A stretch of 19,135 bases of DNA. Origin: an uncultured Rivibacter sp. GTDB lineage: Bacteria > Pseudomonadota > Gammaproteobacteria > Burkholderiales > Burkholderiaceae. Below the pieces are notes generated by a model, which worked only from the letters and a program-made list of their open reading frames with translations, did not search any database and was not told the DNA's origin. The stretch is taken from positions 1 to 19,135 of the forward strand of contig CAMLNA010000085.1 of the NCBI GenBank assembly GCA_946481025.1, given 5' to 3'. The translations under genes and the position numbers were made by a program. Each line of letters opens with the position of its first letter. The first letter of the stretch is position 1. This document shows positions 8,801 through 15,325 of this stretch, piece by piece.

Positions 8801-9369
8801 ATCTCCTGCACGTTCGACGGAAAGAACACCGGCAGGCCGCAGGCCTTGAAGATGTGGTCGCTCTGGTGCGCCGCGGTGGAGCTCTTGGAGATGTGGTCGT
8901 CGCCGGCGATGGCGATCACGCCGCCGTGTTTCGCGGTGCCGGCCATGTTGGCGTGCTTGAACACGTCGGAGCAGCGGTCCACGCCCGGGCCTTTGCCGTA
9001 CCAGATGCCGAACACGCCGTCGAACTTGTTGTTCTGCGGGTAGAGGTCGAGCTGCTGCGTGCCCCACACCGCGGTGGCGCCGAGTTCCTCGTTCACGCCG
9101 GGCTGGAAGACGACGTTGTTGGCCGCCAGGTGCTTCTTCGCGTTCCACAGCGCCTGGTCGTAGCCGCCCAGCGGCGAGCCGCGGTAGCCGGAGATGAATC
9201 CGGCAGTGTTGAGGCCGGCGGCCGCGTCGCGCTTGCGCTGCAGCATGGGCAGCCGCACCAGCGCCTGCACGCCGCTCATGAAGGCGTTGCCGCTTTCGAG
9301 CGCGTATTTGTCGTCGAGGGTGACCGACTCGAGGGCCTTGCGAATGTGCTCGGGCAGGGGCGCGTTCAT
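5809..9369 (-). CDS. Fused indolepyruvate:ferredoxin oxidoreductase family enzyme (2-oxoacid oxidoreductase)
   Basis: The 1186-residue protein fuses the alpha and beta halves of indolepyruvate:ferredoxin oxidoreductase. The N-terminal part binds thiamine-diphosphate-type ligands (GFISGYRGSPLGGYD, FQPGVNEELGATA). The pyrophosphate motif is GDG at 528-530 with ND at 557-558. A cysteine cluster starts CEGCGDC (Cys666, 669, 672, then 678), with further cysteines in NTCNKDYSC and GFCPSF, suiting iron-sulfur binding. Then comes a gamma-type domain (GVGGTGIITIGQLL, about residue 750) and a C-terminal extension. The known reaction is oxidative decarboxylation of aryl 2-oxoacids to acyl-CoA with reduction of ferredoxin or another acceptor. 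I chose the ATG at 9369 over one 12 codons upstream because AAGGAG lies 7 bases before it. An Lrp gene diverges from it. Confidence 0.92.
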   Translation of the reverse strand: MNAPLPEHIRKALESVTLDDKYALESGNAFMSGVQALVRLPMLQRKRDAAAGLNTAGFISGYRGSPLGGYDQALWNAKKHLAANNVVFQPGVNEELGATAVWGTQQLDLYPQNNKFDGVFGIWYGKGPGVDRCSDVFKHANMAGTAKHGGVIAIAGDDHISKSSTAAHQSDHIFKACGLPVFFPSNVQEILDLGLHAFAMSRFSGVWAGMKTIQEIVESSTTVSVDPDRVNIVLPEDFIMPPGGLHIRWPDPPLEQEARLMDHKWYAALAYVRANRLNHTVIDSPNARLGLIASGKSYNDTRQALFDLGLDEDTCRRIGIRLHKVGVVWPLEATITRDFATGLQEILVIEEKRQVIEYQLKEELYNWRPDVRPNVLGKFDEPEGDQTGGEWSMPNPSENWLLRAKADLTPAIIARAIGKRLIKLGVDGDVRSRIEARLAVIDAKERSLATLDAGSIGERTPWFCSGCPHNTSTKVPEGSRAVAGIGCHYMVTWMDRSTSTFTQMGGEGVPWVGQSPFTKEKHIFANLGDGTYYHSGLLAVRQSIAAKVNITYKILYNDAVAMTGGQPVDGTMTVPQMTRELEAEGAKKIVIVTDEPAKYNAPLNLAPGVTIHHRDQLDEVQRQLREIEGVTILIYDQTCATEKRRRRKRGTMAEAEKRVVINELMCEGCGDCSVKSNCLSVEPVETEFGRKRRINQNTCNKDYSCVNGFCPSFVTVEGGQLKKPKKDKARSPFDLPPIAEPQVPAAPRAWGILVAGVGGTGIITIGQLLGMAAHIEGKGIVTQDAAGLAQKGGATWSHIQIADTPEAIHCTKVGTAEADLVIACDPLVAAKKESLAVMREGRTHVALNTHGTPTASFVNNPNWQFPEGNCEAAIEQATGAGGLARFDAEQLAVQLLGDSLYTNPLMLGYAWQKGWIPLQKSSLLRAMELNGVQVDNNKAAFEWGRRAAHDLAAVQALCTTAQVIQFARKPGLDEVVGKRVEFLTGYQNAVYAQDYAAFVQKVRDAEAPLGSTRLTEAVARYLFKLMAYKDEYEVARLHTDTGFLDKVAQQFEGDYKVAYHLAPPLLARRNAKGELVKQRFGPWMHTAFRLLARMRGLRGTAFDVFGYTEERRMERALIGEYRSTVEELLQALKADNLSQAVEIARLPEEIRGYGHVKERHLAAVRPKWAQLLKQWREGRGAAQQAA

Positions 9370-9377
9370 GCGTGCGG

Positions 9378-9383
9378 CTCCTT
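9378..9383 (-). promoter_or_regulatory. Ribosome binding site of the oxidoreductase gene
   Basis: On the minus strand AAGGAG lies 7 bases upstream of the ATG at 9369. It is the best Shine-Dalgarno match in the intergenic region. It decides the start, because the alternative ATG at 9405 would place this site inside the coding region. Confidence 0.75.
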
Positions 9384-9470
9384 GTTCTGTGGGGTGGCGG
9401 ATCACGCGCTCGCCTTGTGGACGGGCGGTGCCTGCCGGGTGTGGGGGATGGCCGTCAGTGTAGGCAAACC

Positions 9471-9533
9471 CTTCCGGGAAGTCTTTTCTTTCGATGCCGA
9501 AAATGGGGTTGCGCCAGCAACATCGTTGCGCAA
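9471..9533. promoter_or_regulatory. Row of four inverted repeats, candidate Lrp-family operator
   Basis: The gap between the divergent oxidoreductase and Lrp genes contains four small dyads. These are CTTCC-G-GGAAG at 9471-9481, TTTCG-ATGC-CGAAA at 9489-9502, GTTGC-GCCA-GCAAC at 9508-9521 and TTGCGCAA at 9526-9533. Their centres are near 9476, 9495.5, 9514.5 and 9529.5, so the first three are about 19 bases apart, close to two helical turns. The arms are not identical to each other. Lrp/AsnC proteins commonly bind arrays of such sites as multimers and control a divergent gene and themselves. Binding here is inferred. No clear -35/-10 pair was recognised. Confidence 0.5.
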
Positions 9534-9553
9534 AATGGCGGGTGGAGAAGCAA

Positions 9554-10111
9554 ATGCCATCGCAAAAACAACCCCTAGGGAAAACCCGCTCTGCGGATGA
9601 AGCCGCCGCCGTCGAAGCGCCACACGGCGCCGGCCTCGACCGCTACGACATCGCGATCCTGCGCGAGTTGCAGCAGGACGCCCGGCTGTCCAACGCCGAG
9701 CTGGCCAGCCGCATCGGCCTGTCGCCGGCGCCCACCTGGCGGCGGGTGAAGTGGCTCGAGGAGCAGGGCTACATCCTGGGCTACCGCGCCGCGCTCGACC
9801 GCCGAAAGATCGGCCTGGGGGTGCTGGCCTTCGTGCGGGTCGACGCCGAGCGCAACAACGCCGACGCGACCCGCGCGCTCGAAGACGCGATCCGTGCGCT
9901 GCCCGAGGTCATTTCGTGCCACTACATCAGCGGCGCCGGCACCTTCGAGCTCGAGGTGCTGACCACCGACCTCGATGCCTATGCGCGCTGGTCGATGGAC
10001 ACGCTGTTCAAGCTGCCCAACGTGAAGGACCTTCACACCAGTTTCTCGCTGGGCGAGGTGAAGGGCACCGGGGTGTTGCCGCTGGGGCATCTGGAGGGCA
10101 GGGCGAGGTAG
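9554..10111 (+). CDS. Lrp/AsnC-family transcriptional regulator
   Basis: The 185-residue product has an N-terminal extension of about 27 residues. An AsnC-type helix-turn-helix follows: LDRYDIAILRELQQDARLS, then NAELASRIGLSPAPTWRRVKWLE at about residues 47-69. The wing is EQGYILGYRAALDRRKIGL. A C-terminal RAM ligand-binding/oligomerisation domain (VLAFVRVDAE to SFSLGEVKG, about residues 92-172) contains the family's GAGTFELEVLTTD strand. The ATG at 9554 follows GGTGGAGAAG; an in-frame ATG 20 codons upstream would run through the inverted-repeat region and looks unlikely. Divergence from the oxidoreductase suggests it senses an amino acid or 2-oxoacid and regulates that gene and itself. The ligand is unknown. 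Confidence 0.92.
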   Translation: MPSQKQPLGKTRSADEAAAVEAPHGAGLDRYDIAILRELQQDARLSNAELASRIGLSPAPTWRRVKWLEEQGYILGYRAALDRRKIGLGVLAFVRVDAERNNADATRALEDAIRALPEVISCHYISGAGTFELEVLTTDLDAYARWSMDTLFKLPNVKDLHTSFSLGEVKGTGVLPLGHLEGRAR

Positions 10112-10134
10112 GCAATGCCAACGCAGGGTGCAAG

Positions 10135-10150
10135 CCCCTCATCAGAGGGG
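10135..10150 (+). other. Perfect short hairpin downstream of the Lrp gene
   Basis: CCCCTC at 10135-10140, a four-base loop ATCA, and GAGGGG at 10145-10150 form a perfect six-pair hairpin, 23 bases after the Lrp stop. No T-run follows, so termination is only possible. The sequence CTCATCAGAGGGG recurs at 15326-15338 in another intergenic gap. The rest of the 95-base gap (10112-10206) shows no other clear signal apart from the ribosome binding site before 10207. Confidence 0.4.
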
Positions 10151-10206
10151 GAGCGCAGGGCGGGTCGGGCGCTTAGGCTGCGCGTCCGGCAAATGAGGAG
10201 AAGTGA

Positions 10207-10992
10207 ATGAAGGTCAAGGCAATGAGGCGGGAACTGCTGGCGGTGATCGGCGCTTGCATGCTGGCCGCACCCCTGGCTGCGCCGGCCCAGGAATCCTCTT
10301 CGTCGCGGCCGTATTCGGTCGTCTCGCTGCTGGGCGACAAGATCTCGCTGGTCGGGTACGTGTCCGGCACGGGCAGCCACATCGACACCAACACCCTCAG
10401 CGAGCTGCCGCTGTCCGACAACGAACTCGACCGTGCCACCCTGTTCGCGGTCGAGGACGCCCTGAGGAAGAAGAAGCCCGACTTGCGGCCGTCCTTGCTG
10501 TCGGTGCGCGATCCGGCCATCTACGGCGCCCAGCAGGACCTTGCAGGCCCGCCCGAGAAGCAGAAGGCCTTCATCTCGTCGCTGAAGGCGGTGCTGAAGG
10601 AGCGGGGCACCGGGCGCTTCGTCATCGTCACCAAGCAGCGCGGAGAAGCCCGGTTGCAGGCGCGCGACGGTCATTTCGGAAAGGGCTCCCTCAACGGGCT
10701 GGGCTTCTACCTGGACCGCGTGACCCCGATGCAGAGTAATGAGACGGGGCTGGTGACCGAGGGCTTCCTGGGGCCGTTTGCCTATGTCCGGGTCAGCCTG
10801 GTCGACATGGATTCGCTCACCGTCCTGAAAGACTCCTACGGCATGGCGTCCAACGTGCTGGTGCATGGCGCCGTCAAGGGGAGCATCCATCCATGGGATG
10901 CGCTCGACGCCGGGCAGAAGGTCGAGCACCTGAAGCAGCTGATCGCGCAGGCGGTGGAGCGTGCCATGGGGCCTGTGCTGAGCCAGATATAG
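10207..10992 (+). CDS. Exported protein of unknown function
   Basis: I do not recognise this 261-residue protein. It has a clear signal peptide: basic MKVKAMRRE, hydrophobic LLAVIGACMLAAPLA, and a probable cleavage after Ala27 in APA|QE. The mature part looks like a mixed alpha/beta soluble domain with no cysteines. Stretches are YSVVSLLGDKISLVGY, RFVIVTKQRGEARLQ, GLGFYLDRVTPMQSNETG and EGFLGPFAYVRVSLVDMDS. It ends in an amphipathic helix (KVEHLKQLIAQAVERAMG). The pattern of strands around a long middle helix recalls periplasmic proteins that process or bind small molecules, but no catalytic motif is visible. The ATG has AGGAGAAG a few bases upstream. It stands alone, convergent with the penicillin-binding protein gene 18 bases away. 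Confidence 0.85.
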   Translation: MKVKAMRRELLAVIGACMLAAPLAAPAQESSSSRPYSVVSLLGDKISLVGYVSGTGSHIDTNTLSELPLSDNELDRATLFAVEDALRKKKPDLRPSLLSVRDPAIYGAQQDLAGPPEKQKAFISSLKAVLKERGTGRFVIVTKQRGEARLQARDGHFGKGSLNGLGFYLDRVTPMQSNETGLVTEGFLGPFAYVRVSLVDMDSLTVLKDSYGMASNVLVHGAVKGSIHPWDALDAGQKVEHLKQLIAQAVERAMGPVLSQI

Positions 10993-11010
10993 GGACGCCG
11001 ACGCGCAGCG

Positions 11011-13251
11011 CTACGGCGAGCCGAAGCCGAACCAGCGCCGCAGCGTTTCACCGGCATTGCGCAGCACGGCTTCGAACTGCGCGCCGATGCGCGACGGGAA
11101 CTGCGCCGACGCGTCGAGCCGGCCGCCGGCCAGCGCCTGGCTGGTGAAGTCGCCCACCACGTGCAGCGCGTTGTGCGCGCCCTGGCCCCAGTGGTCGCTG
11201 CGCATCGTCACCCGCGGGTCGTTGAAGCCCACCCATGCGCCGCTCACGAGCTGCGGATGCATCAGCAGGAACCAGCCGTCGGTGTTGTTCTGCGTGGTGC
11301 CGGTCTTGCCGGCCACGTCGGCGGTGATGCCGTGCACCGTGCGCAGGCCCTGGCCGGTGCCGCGATCGACCGCGCCGCGCAGCATGTCGATCAGCTGCAC
11401 CGCGACCTCGGACTCGAGCACCCGTTCGGCCGGCTGCTCCGGCGGCGGCGCAAAGCGGGCCAGCACCCGGCCCTGCGCATCGCTCACCTGCGTGATGAGC
11501 AGCGGCGCGCGGTACTCGCCCAGCGCCGCAATGCTCGCGTAGGCGCTGGCCATTTCCAGCAGCGACACCGAGCTGGTGCCCAGCGCCAGCGAAGGCACGG
11601 CCTCCAGCTCGCTGTCGCGCACCCCCAGGCGCCGCGCGAACTGCACCACCGCCTTGGGGCCCACCTGCTGCATCACCTGGGCGGTGGTGCTGTTGCGCGA
11701 GAACACGAGCCCGTCTTCGAGGCTGGTCATCTCGCCCTCGGCTCGCGCCATGTCTCTCGGGCGCCACCACTTGCCGTCGGGCAGGCGGATCGGCTGCGCG
11801 CGGCTGGGGAACTGCTGCTGCGGGTCCATGCCGGCCTCGAGCGCGGCGCCGTAGACGAACGGCTTGAAGGTCGACCCCGGCTGGCGGCGGGCCTGCTGCA
11901 CGTGGTCGTAGCTGTCGGCCACGAAGCTGCGGCTGCCCACCCAGGCGCGCACCGCGCCGGTGGCCGGGTCGATGGCCACGAAACCCGCTTCCAGCCGCGT
12001 CTTGCGCCGGCGCAGCGCGTCCATGAAGCCGGCGTCCGCGCGCAGCTCGGCCAACGCCTCGGCGGGCGGGCTGCCGGCTTCGAGCGCCTGCGCGTATTCC
12101 TGCGATTCACGCACGAAGGTGTCGAGCAGCTCGCCGTGCGTGGCCCAGAAGTGGGCAAAGGGTTCGACCTTGGCGCGGGCTTGCGCATAGCTGCGCGCGC
12201 GGGTCGACAGGAGCTTGCCGCTTTCGCGCCCCCATTCGACGTCGGCCACCGCCTGCAGTGCGTCGAGCTGGCGCGTCACCGCCTGGTTGGCCAGCCGCTG
12301 CAGGTTCGCATCGAGCGTGGACTGCACCACCAGCCCGTCGGCATGGAGGTCGTGGCCCAGCGGCTCGGCCCATTCGGCGAGCCAGCGCCGCACCGCGTCG
12401 GCGAAGTGCGGCGCCGGGCCGGCGTCGGGGTCCTGGCGCTCGAAGTCCAGGCGCAGCGGGCGCCTGCGCAGCTTCTCGTACAGCGCCGGATCCAGCGTGC
12501 CGTGCTTGACCATCTGCGCGAGCACCACGTTGCGGCGTTCGAGCGCGCGTTCGGGCTTCAGCACCGGGTTGTACACGCTCGTGCCCTTGAGCAGCCCGAC
12601 CAGCGTGGCGCCCTCGGCCAGCGACAGCGCGCGCGCCGGCTTGCCGAAATAGGTGCGCGCGGCCATCTCGATGCCCCAGGCGTTGTAGTGGAACGAGACG
12701 GTGTTGAGGTAGGTCTCGAGGATCTCGCGCTTGGAGTAGGCGCGCTCCAGCTTGAGCGCGGTGATCATCTCCTTGAGCTTGCGCGTGGCCGAGAGCGAGC
12801 GCCCGATGTCCCTGGGGAAGAGGTTGCGGGCCAGCTGCTGGGTGATGGTGGAGCCACCCTGGCGGTTGCCCGACAGCGTGTGCAGCACCGCCGACACGCT
12901 GCGCTGCCAGTCGACCCCGGGGTGCTGCCAGAACCGGTGGTCCTCGGTGGCGATCAGGGCGTCCACCACCGGCTGCGGAATCGCCTCCAGCGGCAGCCAC
13001 TCCCTGTTGGTGCGGCGGAAGGTGGCCAGCACCGAACCGTCGGCTGCCAGCAGCACGCTGGGTTTTTCGTCACGGGCCTTGAGCATGCCCTGCACGTCGG
13101 GCGTGAGGGGCACCAGCGCCAGGGTGTAGCCCGCCAGCAGCAACACGCCCAGGAGAATCGCCACGCCGGCACGGCGCAGCCAGGGCATGGCCGCCGCCCG
13201 GGCCGTCTGCATGCGCGATCGCAGCCGCTCTCGCCAGCTCGTCGAATCCAC
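11011..13251 (-). CDS. Class A penicillin-binding protein (bifunctional transglycosylase/transpeptidase)
   Basis: This 746-residue enzyme polymerises and cross-links peptidoglycan on the periplasmic face of the inner membrane. One membrane segment lies at about residues 28-47. The glycosyltransferase-51 domain has EDHRFWQHPGVD with the catalytic Glu103, and GGSTITQQ at 132-139. The transpeptidase has STFK with catalytic Ser460, SRN at 518-520 and KTGT at 649-652. A helical, charged segment of about 90 residues (332-422) separates the two domains. I chose the GTG at 13251 because GGCGAGAGA lies just upstream. ATG at 13212 lacks such a site, and ATG at 13356 adds an unlikely Arg/His-rich leader. 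I cannot say which PBP1 subtype it is. Confidence 0.9.
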   Translation of the reverse strand: MDSTSWRERLRSRMQTARAAAMPWLRRAGVAILLGVLLLAGYTLALVPLTPDVQGMLKARDEKPSVLLAADGSVLATFRRTNREWLPLEAIPQPVVDALIATEDHRFWQHPGVDWQRSVSAVLHTLSGNRQGGSTITQQLARNLFPRDIGRSLSATRKLKEMITALKLERAYSKREILETYLNTVSFHYNAWGIEMAARTYFGKPARALSLAEGATLVGLLKGTSVYNPVLKPERALERRNVVLAQMVKHGTLDPALYEKLRRRPLRLDFERQDPDAGPAPHFADAVRRWLAEWAEPLGHDLHADGLVVQSTLDANLQRLANQAVTRQLDALQAVADVEWGRESGKLLSTRARSYAQARAKVEPFAHFWATHGELLDTFVRESQEYAQALEAGSPPAEALAELRADAGFMDALRRRKTRLEAGFVAIDPATGAVRAWVGSRSFVADSYDHVQQARRQPGSTFKPFVYGAALEAGMDPQQQFPSRAQPIRLPDGKWWRPRDMARAEGEMTSLEDGLVFSRNSTTAQVMQQVGPKAVVQFARRLGVRDSELEAVPSLALGTSSVSLLEMASAYASIAALGEYRAPLLITQVSDAQGRVLARFAPPPEQPAERVLESEVAVQLIDMLRGAVDRGTGQGLRTVHGITADVAGKTGTTQNNTDGWFLLMHPQLVSGAWVGFNDPRVTMRSDHWGQGAHNALHVVGDFTSQALAGGRLDASAQFPSRIGAQFEAVLRNAGETLRRWFGFGSP

Positions 13252-13388
13252 CAATCTCTCGCCTGTCCGATGCGCCCGGCTCGTCGGCCGACGGGGCCGG
13301 GCGTAAGCTCCCTGGGTCGCGCAGTGTGCGGCGTACCGGCTGCGGTGCTGTAACAAATTTGCACTGGGCCGGGATGATGAATTGCATC

Positions 13389-13395
13389 AAGGAGG
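13389..13395 (+). promoter_or_regulatory. Strong ribosome binding site before the small gene at 13401
   Basis: AAGGAGG ends 5 bases before the ATG at 13401, a near-perfect Shine-Dalgarno sequence. It settles the start over several in-frame upstream start codons. The rest of the divergent gap from 13252 contains an AT-richer stretch (TGTAACAAATTTGCAC near 13349-13366) that could hold a promoter, but I could not fit a convincing -35/-10 pair. Confidence 0.75.
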
Positions 13396-13400
13396 ACTTC

Positions 13401-13811
13401 ATGTTTCCCTGGTTCTGGATCTACGCACCGCAGACCCACTGGCCGTGGAGCGGTGCCGTCACGCAGGACATTTCTCCCGAGACGTTCTTCGCCGGCATCA
13501 AGCCCGGTGCCGGCGTGCCGGAAATCGAGCGTGACGTGTTCGAGAAGGCGTCGTACGGCAAGCAACTCGGCTGGCTGCTCGACGCCGTGGCCGGCTCCGA
13601 AGATGAAAAGGTCGAGGCGCTCGCGAACCTGCGCGAGCTGCACGAGGAGGTGCGGCAGATCAAGCGGCGCCATGCGGCCGACCGCGAGCGGGCCGCGATG
13701 AAGCTGCTCAGCAGGCTCGAGGAGGAAAGCCCCGAGGCCCTGCAGCGCGTGCTGCAGCGGTTTGCCGCCGCGACCGCCGCCTCCGGCCGCAGGGCCTTGC
13801 CGACGCCATGA
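13401..13811 (+). CDS. Small conserved-looking protein of unknown function with helical C-terminus
   Basis: I recall similar uncharacterised proteins in proteobacteria but no known function. The 136-residue product opens with an aromatic-rich stretch (MFPWFWIYAPQTHWPWSG) that is too polar in its second half to be a clear membrane helix. It is followed by QDISPETFF and a motif EKASYGKQLGWLLDAV at about residues 50-65. The second half (residues 66-125) is charged and strongly helical (ALANLRELHEEVRQIKRRHAADRERAAMKLL), plausibly a coiled coil. No signal peptide is evident. AAGGAGG upstream indicates strong translation. Its TGA overlaps the ATG of the exported protein that follows, so the two are probably co-expressed. 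Confidence 0.85.
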   Translation: MFPWFWIYAPQTHWPWSGAVTQDISPETFFAGIKPGAGVPEIERDVFEKASYGKQLGWLLDAVAGSEDEKVEALANLRELHEEVRQIKRRHAADRERAAMKLLSRLEEESPEALQRVLQRFAAATAASGRRALPTP

Positions 13812-14488
13812 GGCGGCGCCTCTACCGGGTGGTGGCGTGGGGGGCGCTCTGCGTGAGCGCGGCGGCCCTTGCGCAAGACCAGAAGCTGCCGCAGCGCAAC
13901 CTGCTGGTCGAAGTGCGCCAGGGCGACGAAGCCTCGTTCACCGTCTCGGGCGCAGGCGTGGGCGGCGGCGAGGTGGTCATCGGCTCGGACGGTCAGGTGT
14001 CGGGCCGTGCCGGGGTGCAGGTCGAGTCGCGCAGCCGCGACGGCGCATCGGCCTCGACGCAGCAGGTGCGCGTGTTGAACGGCGGCCGTGCCGGCGTGAG
14101 GCTGGCACAGGCCATGCCGCTGCAGTGGTGGGAAGTCGTCGTCACGCCGCGCGGCCCGCAGCTGGTGGGCCAGACGGCGTGGGCCGAGGCGGCGCGCGGC
14201 TTTGCCGTGCTGCCGCGCTGGCCGGGCGGCGAAGCGCCGGTCACGGTGGAGATCCAGGCCGAATCGGGCAGCGTGAGCCCGCCCGGCGCATTGCAGCCGC
14301 TGGGCCAGCCGCCAGCCGCGGTGGACTCGGCACGCACGCTCACGACGGTGCAACTGCCCTTGCGCGAGTGGGTGACCATCGCCAGCAGCGCCGAAGCAGA
14401 CAGCGAGCGATCCCGCGGCGTGCTGTCGAGCCGCGAAGCGCAGCGGGGGCGTCGCTGGGTGGTGCAGCTCAGGGTGAGTCCGCAGTAG
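13808..14488 (+). CDS. Exported protein of unknown function, coupled to the gene at 13401
   Basis: The 226-residue product has a signal peptide (MRRRLYRVVAWGALCVSAAALA, likely cleaved after Ala22). The mature domain looks mainly beta: LLVEVRQGDEASF, GGGEVVIGSDGQVSGRAGVQVESR, QQVRVLNGGRAGVRLAQAMPLQWWEVVV, GFAVLPRWPGG and VTVEIQAESG. The VLNGG-x-A-x-(V/L)-x-L strand resembles the strand pattern of secretin-like and pilus-associated beta domains, but there is no secretin gate domain, so this likeness is weak. The C-terminal part includes TTVQLPLREWVTIASS. The ATG overlaps the preceding stop (ATGA), which implies coupled translation. No catalytic residues, lipobox or membrane anchor are visible in the mature part. 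Confidence 0.83.
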   Translation: MRRRLYRVVAWGALCVSAAALAQDQKLPQRNLLVEVRQGDEASFTVSGAGVGGGEVVIGSDGQVSGRAGVQVESRSRDGASASTQQVRVLNGGRAGVRLAQAMPLQWWEVVVTPRGPQLVGQTAWAEAARGFAVLPRWPGGEAPVTVEIQAESGSVSPPGALQPLGQPPAAVDSARTLTTVQLPLREWVTIASSAEADSERSRGVLSSREAQRGRRWVVQLRVSPQ

Positions 14489-14540
14489 CGGACGCCGCGG
14501 CCTCTTGATGCCCGCGCGCCATGCGCCCACACTGCCGCCC

Positions 14541-15248
14541 ATGACTTCGGCACACAGGCTCTACGCAGGCGCCAGCGGCTATGCCTTCAAGGAGTGGAAG
14601 GGCAGCTTCTACCCGGAGCAGATCAAGCCTGAGGACATGCTGGCCTGGTATGCCGAGCGCCTGCCCACGGTCGAGATCAACAACACCTTCTATGCAATGC
14701 CCAAGGCCACCGTGCTGGCGCACTGGGCCGAGGTGACGCCCCCGCACTTCCGCTTCGCGATCAAGGCGCCCAAGCGCATCACCCACGAAGCGAGGTTGAA
14801 GGCAGAGGTGTCGGCCGATTCGGTGGCCTACCTCTACAAGATGCTCGAGGCGCTGGGCGGCAAGCGCGGGCCGGTGCTGTTCCAGCTGCCGCCGTTCCTG
14901 AAGAAGGACCTGCCCCGGCTGGCCGGATTCCTGTCGCTGCTGCCACCCGGCCACCTGGCGGCGTTCGAGTTCCGCAACGACAGCTGGTTCAATGACGAGG
15001 TGTATGCGCTGCTGCGCCAGGCCGGCGCTTCCTTGTGCTTGTCCGAGCGTGAAGACAACGCGCCGCCGCCGCTGGTGGAAACGGCGCCCTGGGGGTATGT
15101 GCGGCTGCGGCTCGAAGACTATGGCGACAACGACCTCGCGTTGTGGGCCGAGCGCCTGGCCGCCACCGGCTGGCAGCAGACCTACGCCTACTTCATGCAC
15201 GAGCCCACCGCGCCCGGCCATGCGCACAAGCTGCAGAGCTTGGGCTGA
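14541..15248 (+). CDS. DUF72-family protein
   Basis: The 235-residue product matches the DUF72 (YecE-like) family, a TIM-barrel fold of uncertain function. It shows LYAGASGYAFKEWKGSFYP at the N-terminus, VEINNTFYAMP at residues 48-58, FRFAIKAPKRITHEARL, GPVLFQLPPFLKK, AAFEFRNDSWF, ASLCLSERED and GYVRLRLEDY. The usual C-terminal YFMHEP motif (about residue 218) is present, so the domain is complete. The start at 14541 gives a family-typical N-terminus; an in-frame ATG 11 codons upstream at 14508 is possible, and neither has a good ribosome binding site. It lies 52 bases after the exported gene, possibly in the same transcript, though no functional link is evident. Confidence 0.93.
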   Translation: MTSAHRLYAGASGYAFKEWKGSFYPEQIKPEDMLAWYAERLPTVEINNTFYAMPKATVLAHWAEVTPPHFRFAIKAPKRITHEARLKAEVSADSVAYLYKMLEALGGKRGPVLFQLPPFLKKDLPRLAGFLSLLPPGHLAAFEFRNDSWFNDEVYALLRQAGASLCLSEREDNAPPPLVETAPWGYVRLRLEDYGDNDLALWAERLAATGWQQTYAYFMHEPTAPGHAHKLQSLG

Positions 15249-15325
15249 ACGACACACTCCCGTCCTGCAGGCCCCCACCTGTTCACGGGTACGGGCTTGC
15301 GCCACGTCTGCACGCGCAGTTCAAT

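Noticed and set aside
9494..9553. Upstream ATG start for the Lrp-family gene
   Set aside because: It would translate through the inverted-repeat region into 20 residues unlike the family, while the ATG at 9554 has a purine-rich GGTGGAGAAG before it.
5773..9600. Open frame of about 1275 codons on the plus strand opposite the oxidoreductase gene
   Set aside because: It is rich in Ala, Leu, His and Val with no family motif, mirrors the codon pattern of the real gene on the other strand, and has no ribosome binding site. High-G+C genomes produce such shadows.
10996..11018. Possible hairpin (CGCCG ... CGGCG) at the convergent end of the exported protein and penicillin-binding protein genes
   Set aside because: The stem is only five pairs with a 13-base loop, overlaps the last codons of the opposing gene, and has no T-run; not enough to call a terminator.
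11161..13353. Open frame of about 730 codons on the plus strand opposite the penicillin-binding protein gene
   Set aside because: Low-complexity Arg/His/Ala/Leu composition and exact opposition to a gene with all catalytic motifs mark it as an antisense shadow.
13326..13400. In-frame upstream extension of the small gene at 13401
   Set aside because: The extension lacks a ribosome binding site and the ATG at 13401 has AAGGAGG at ideal spacing.
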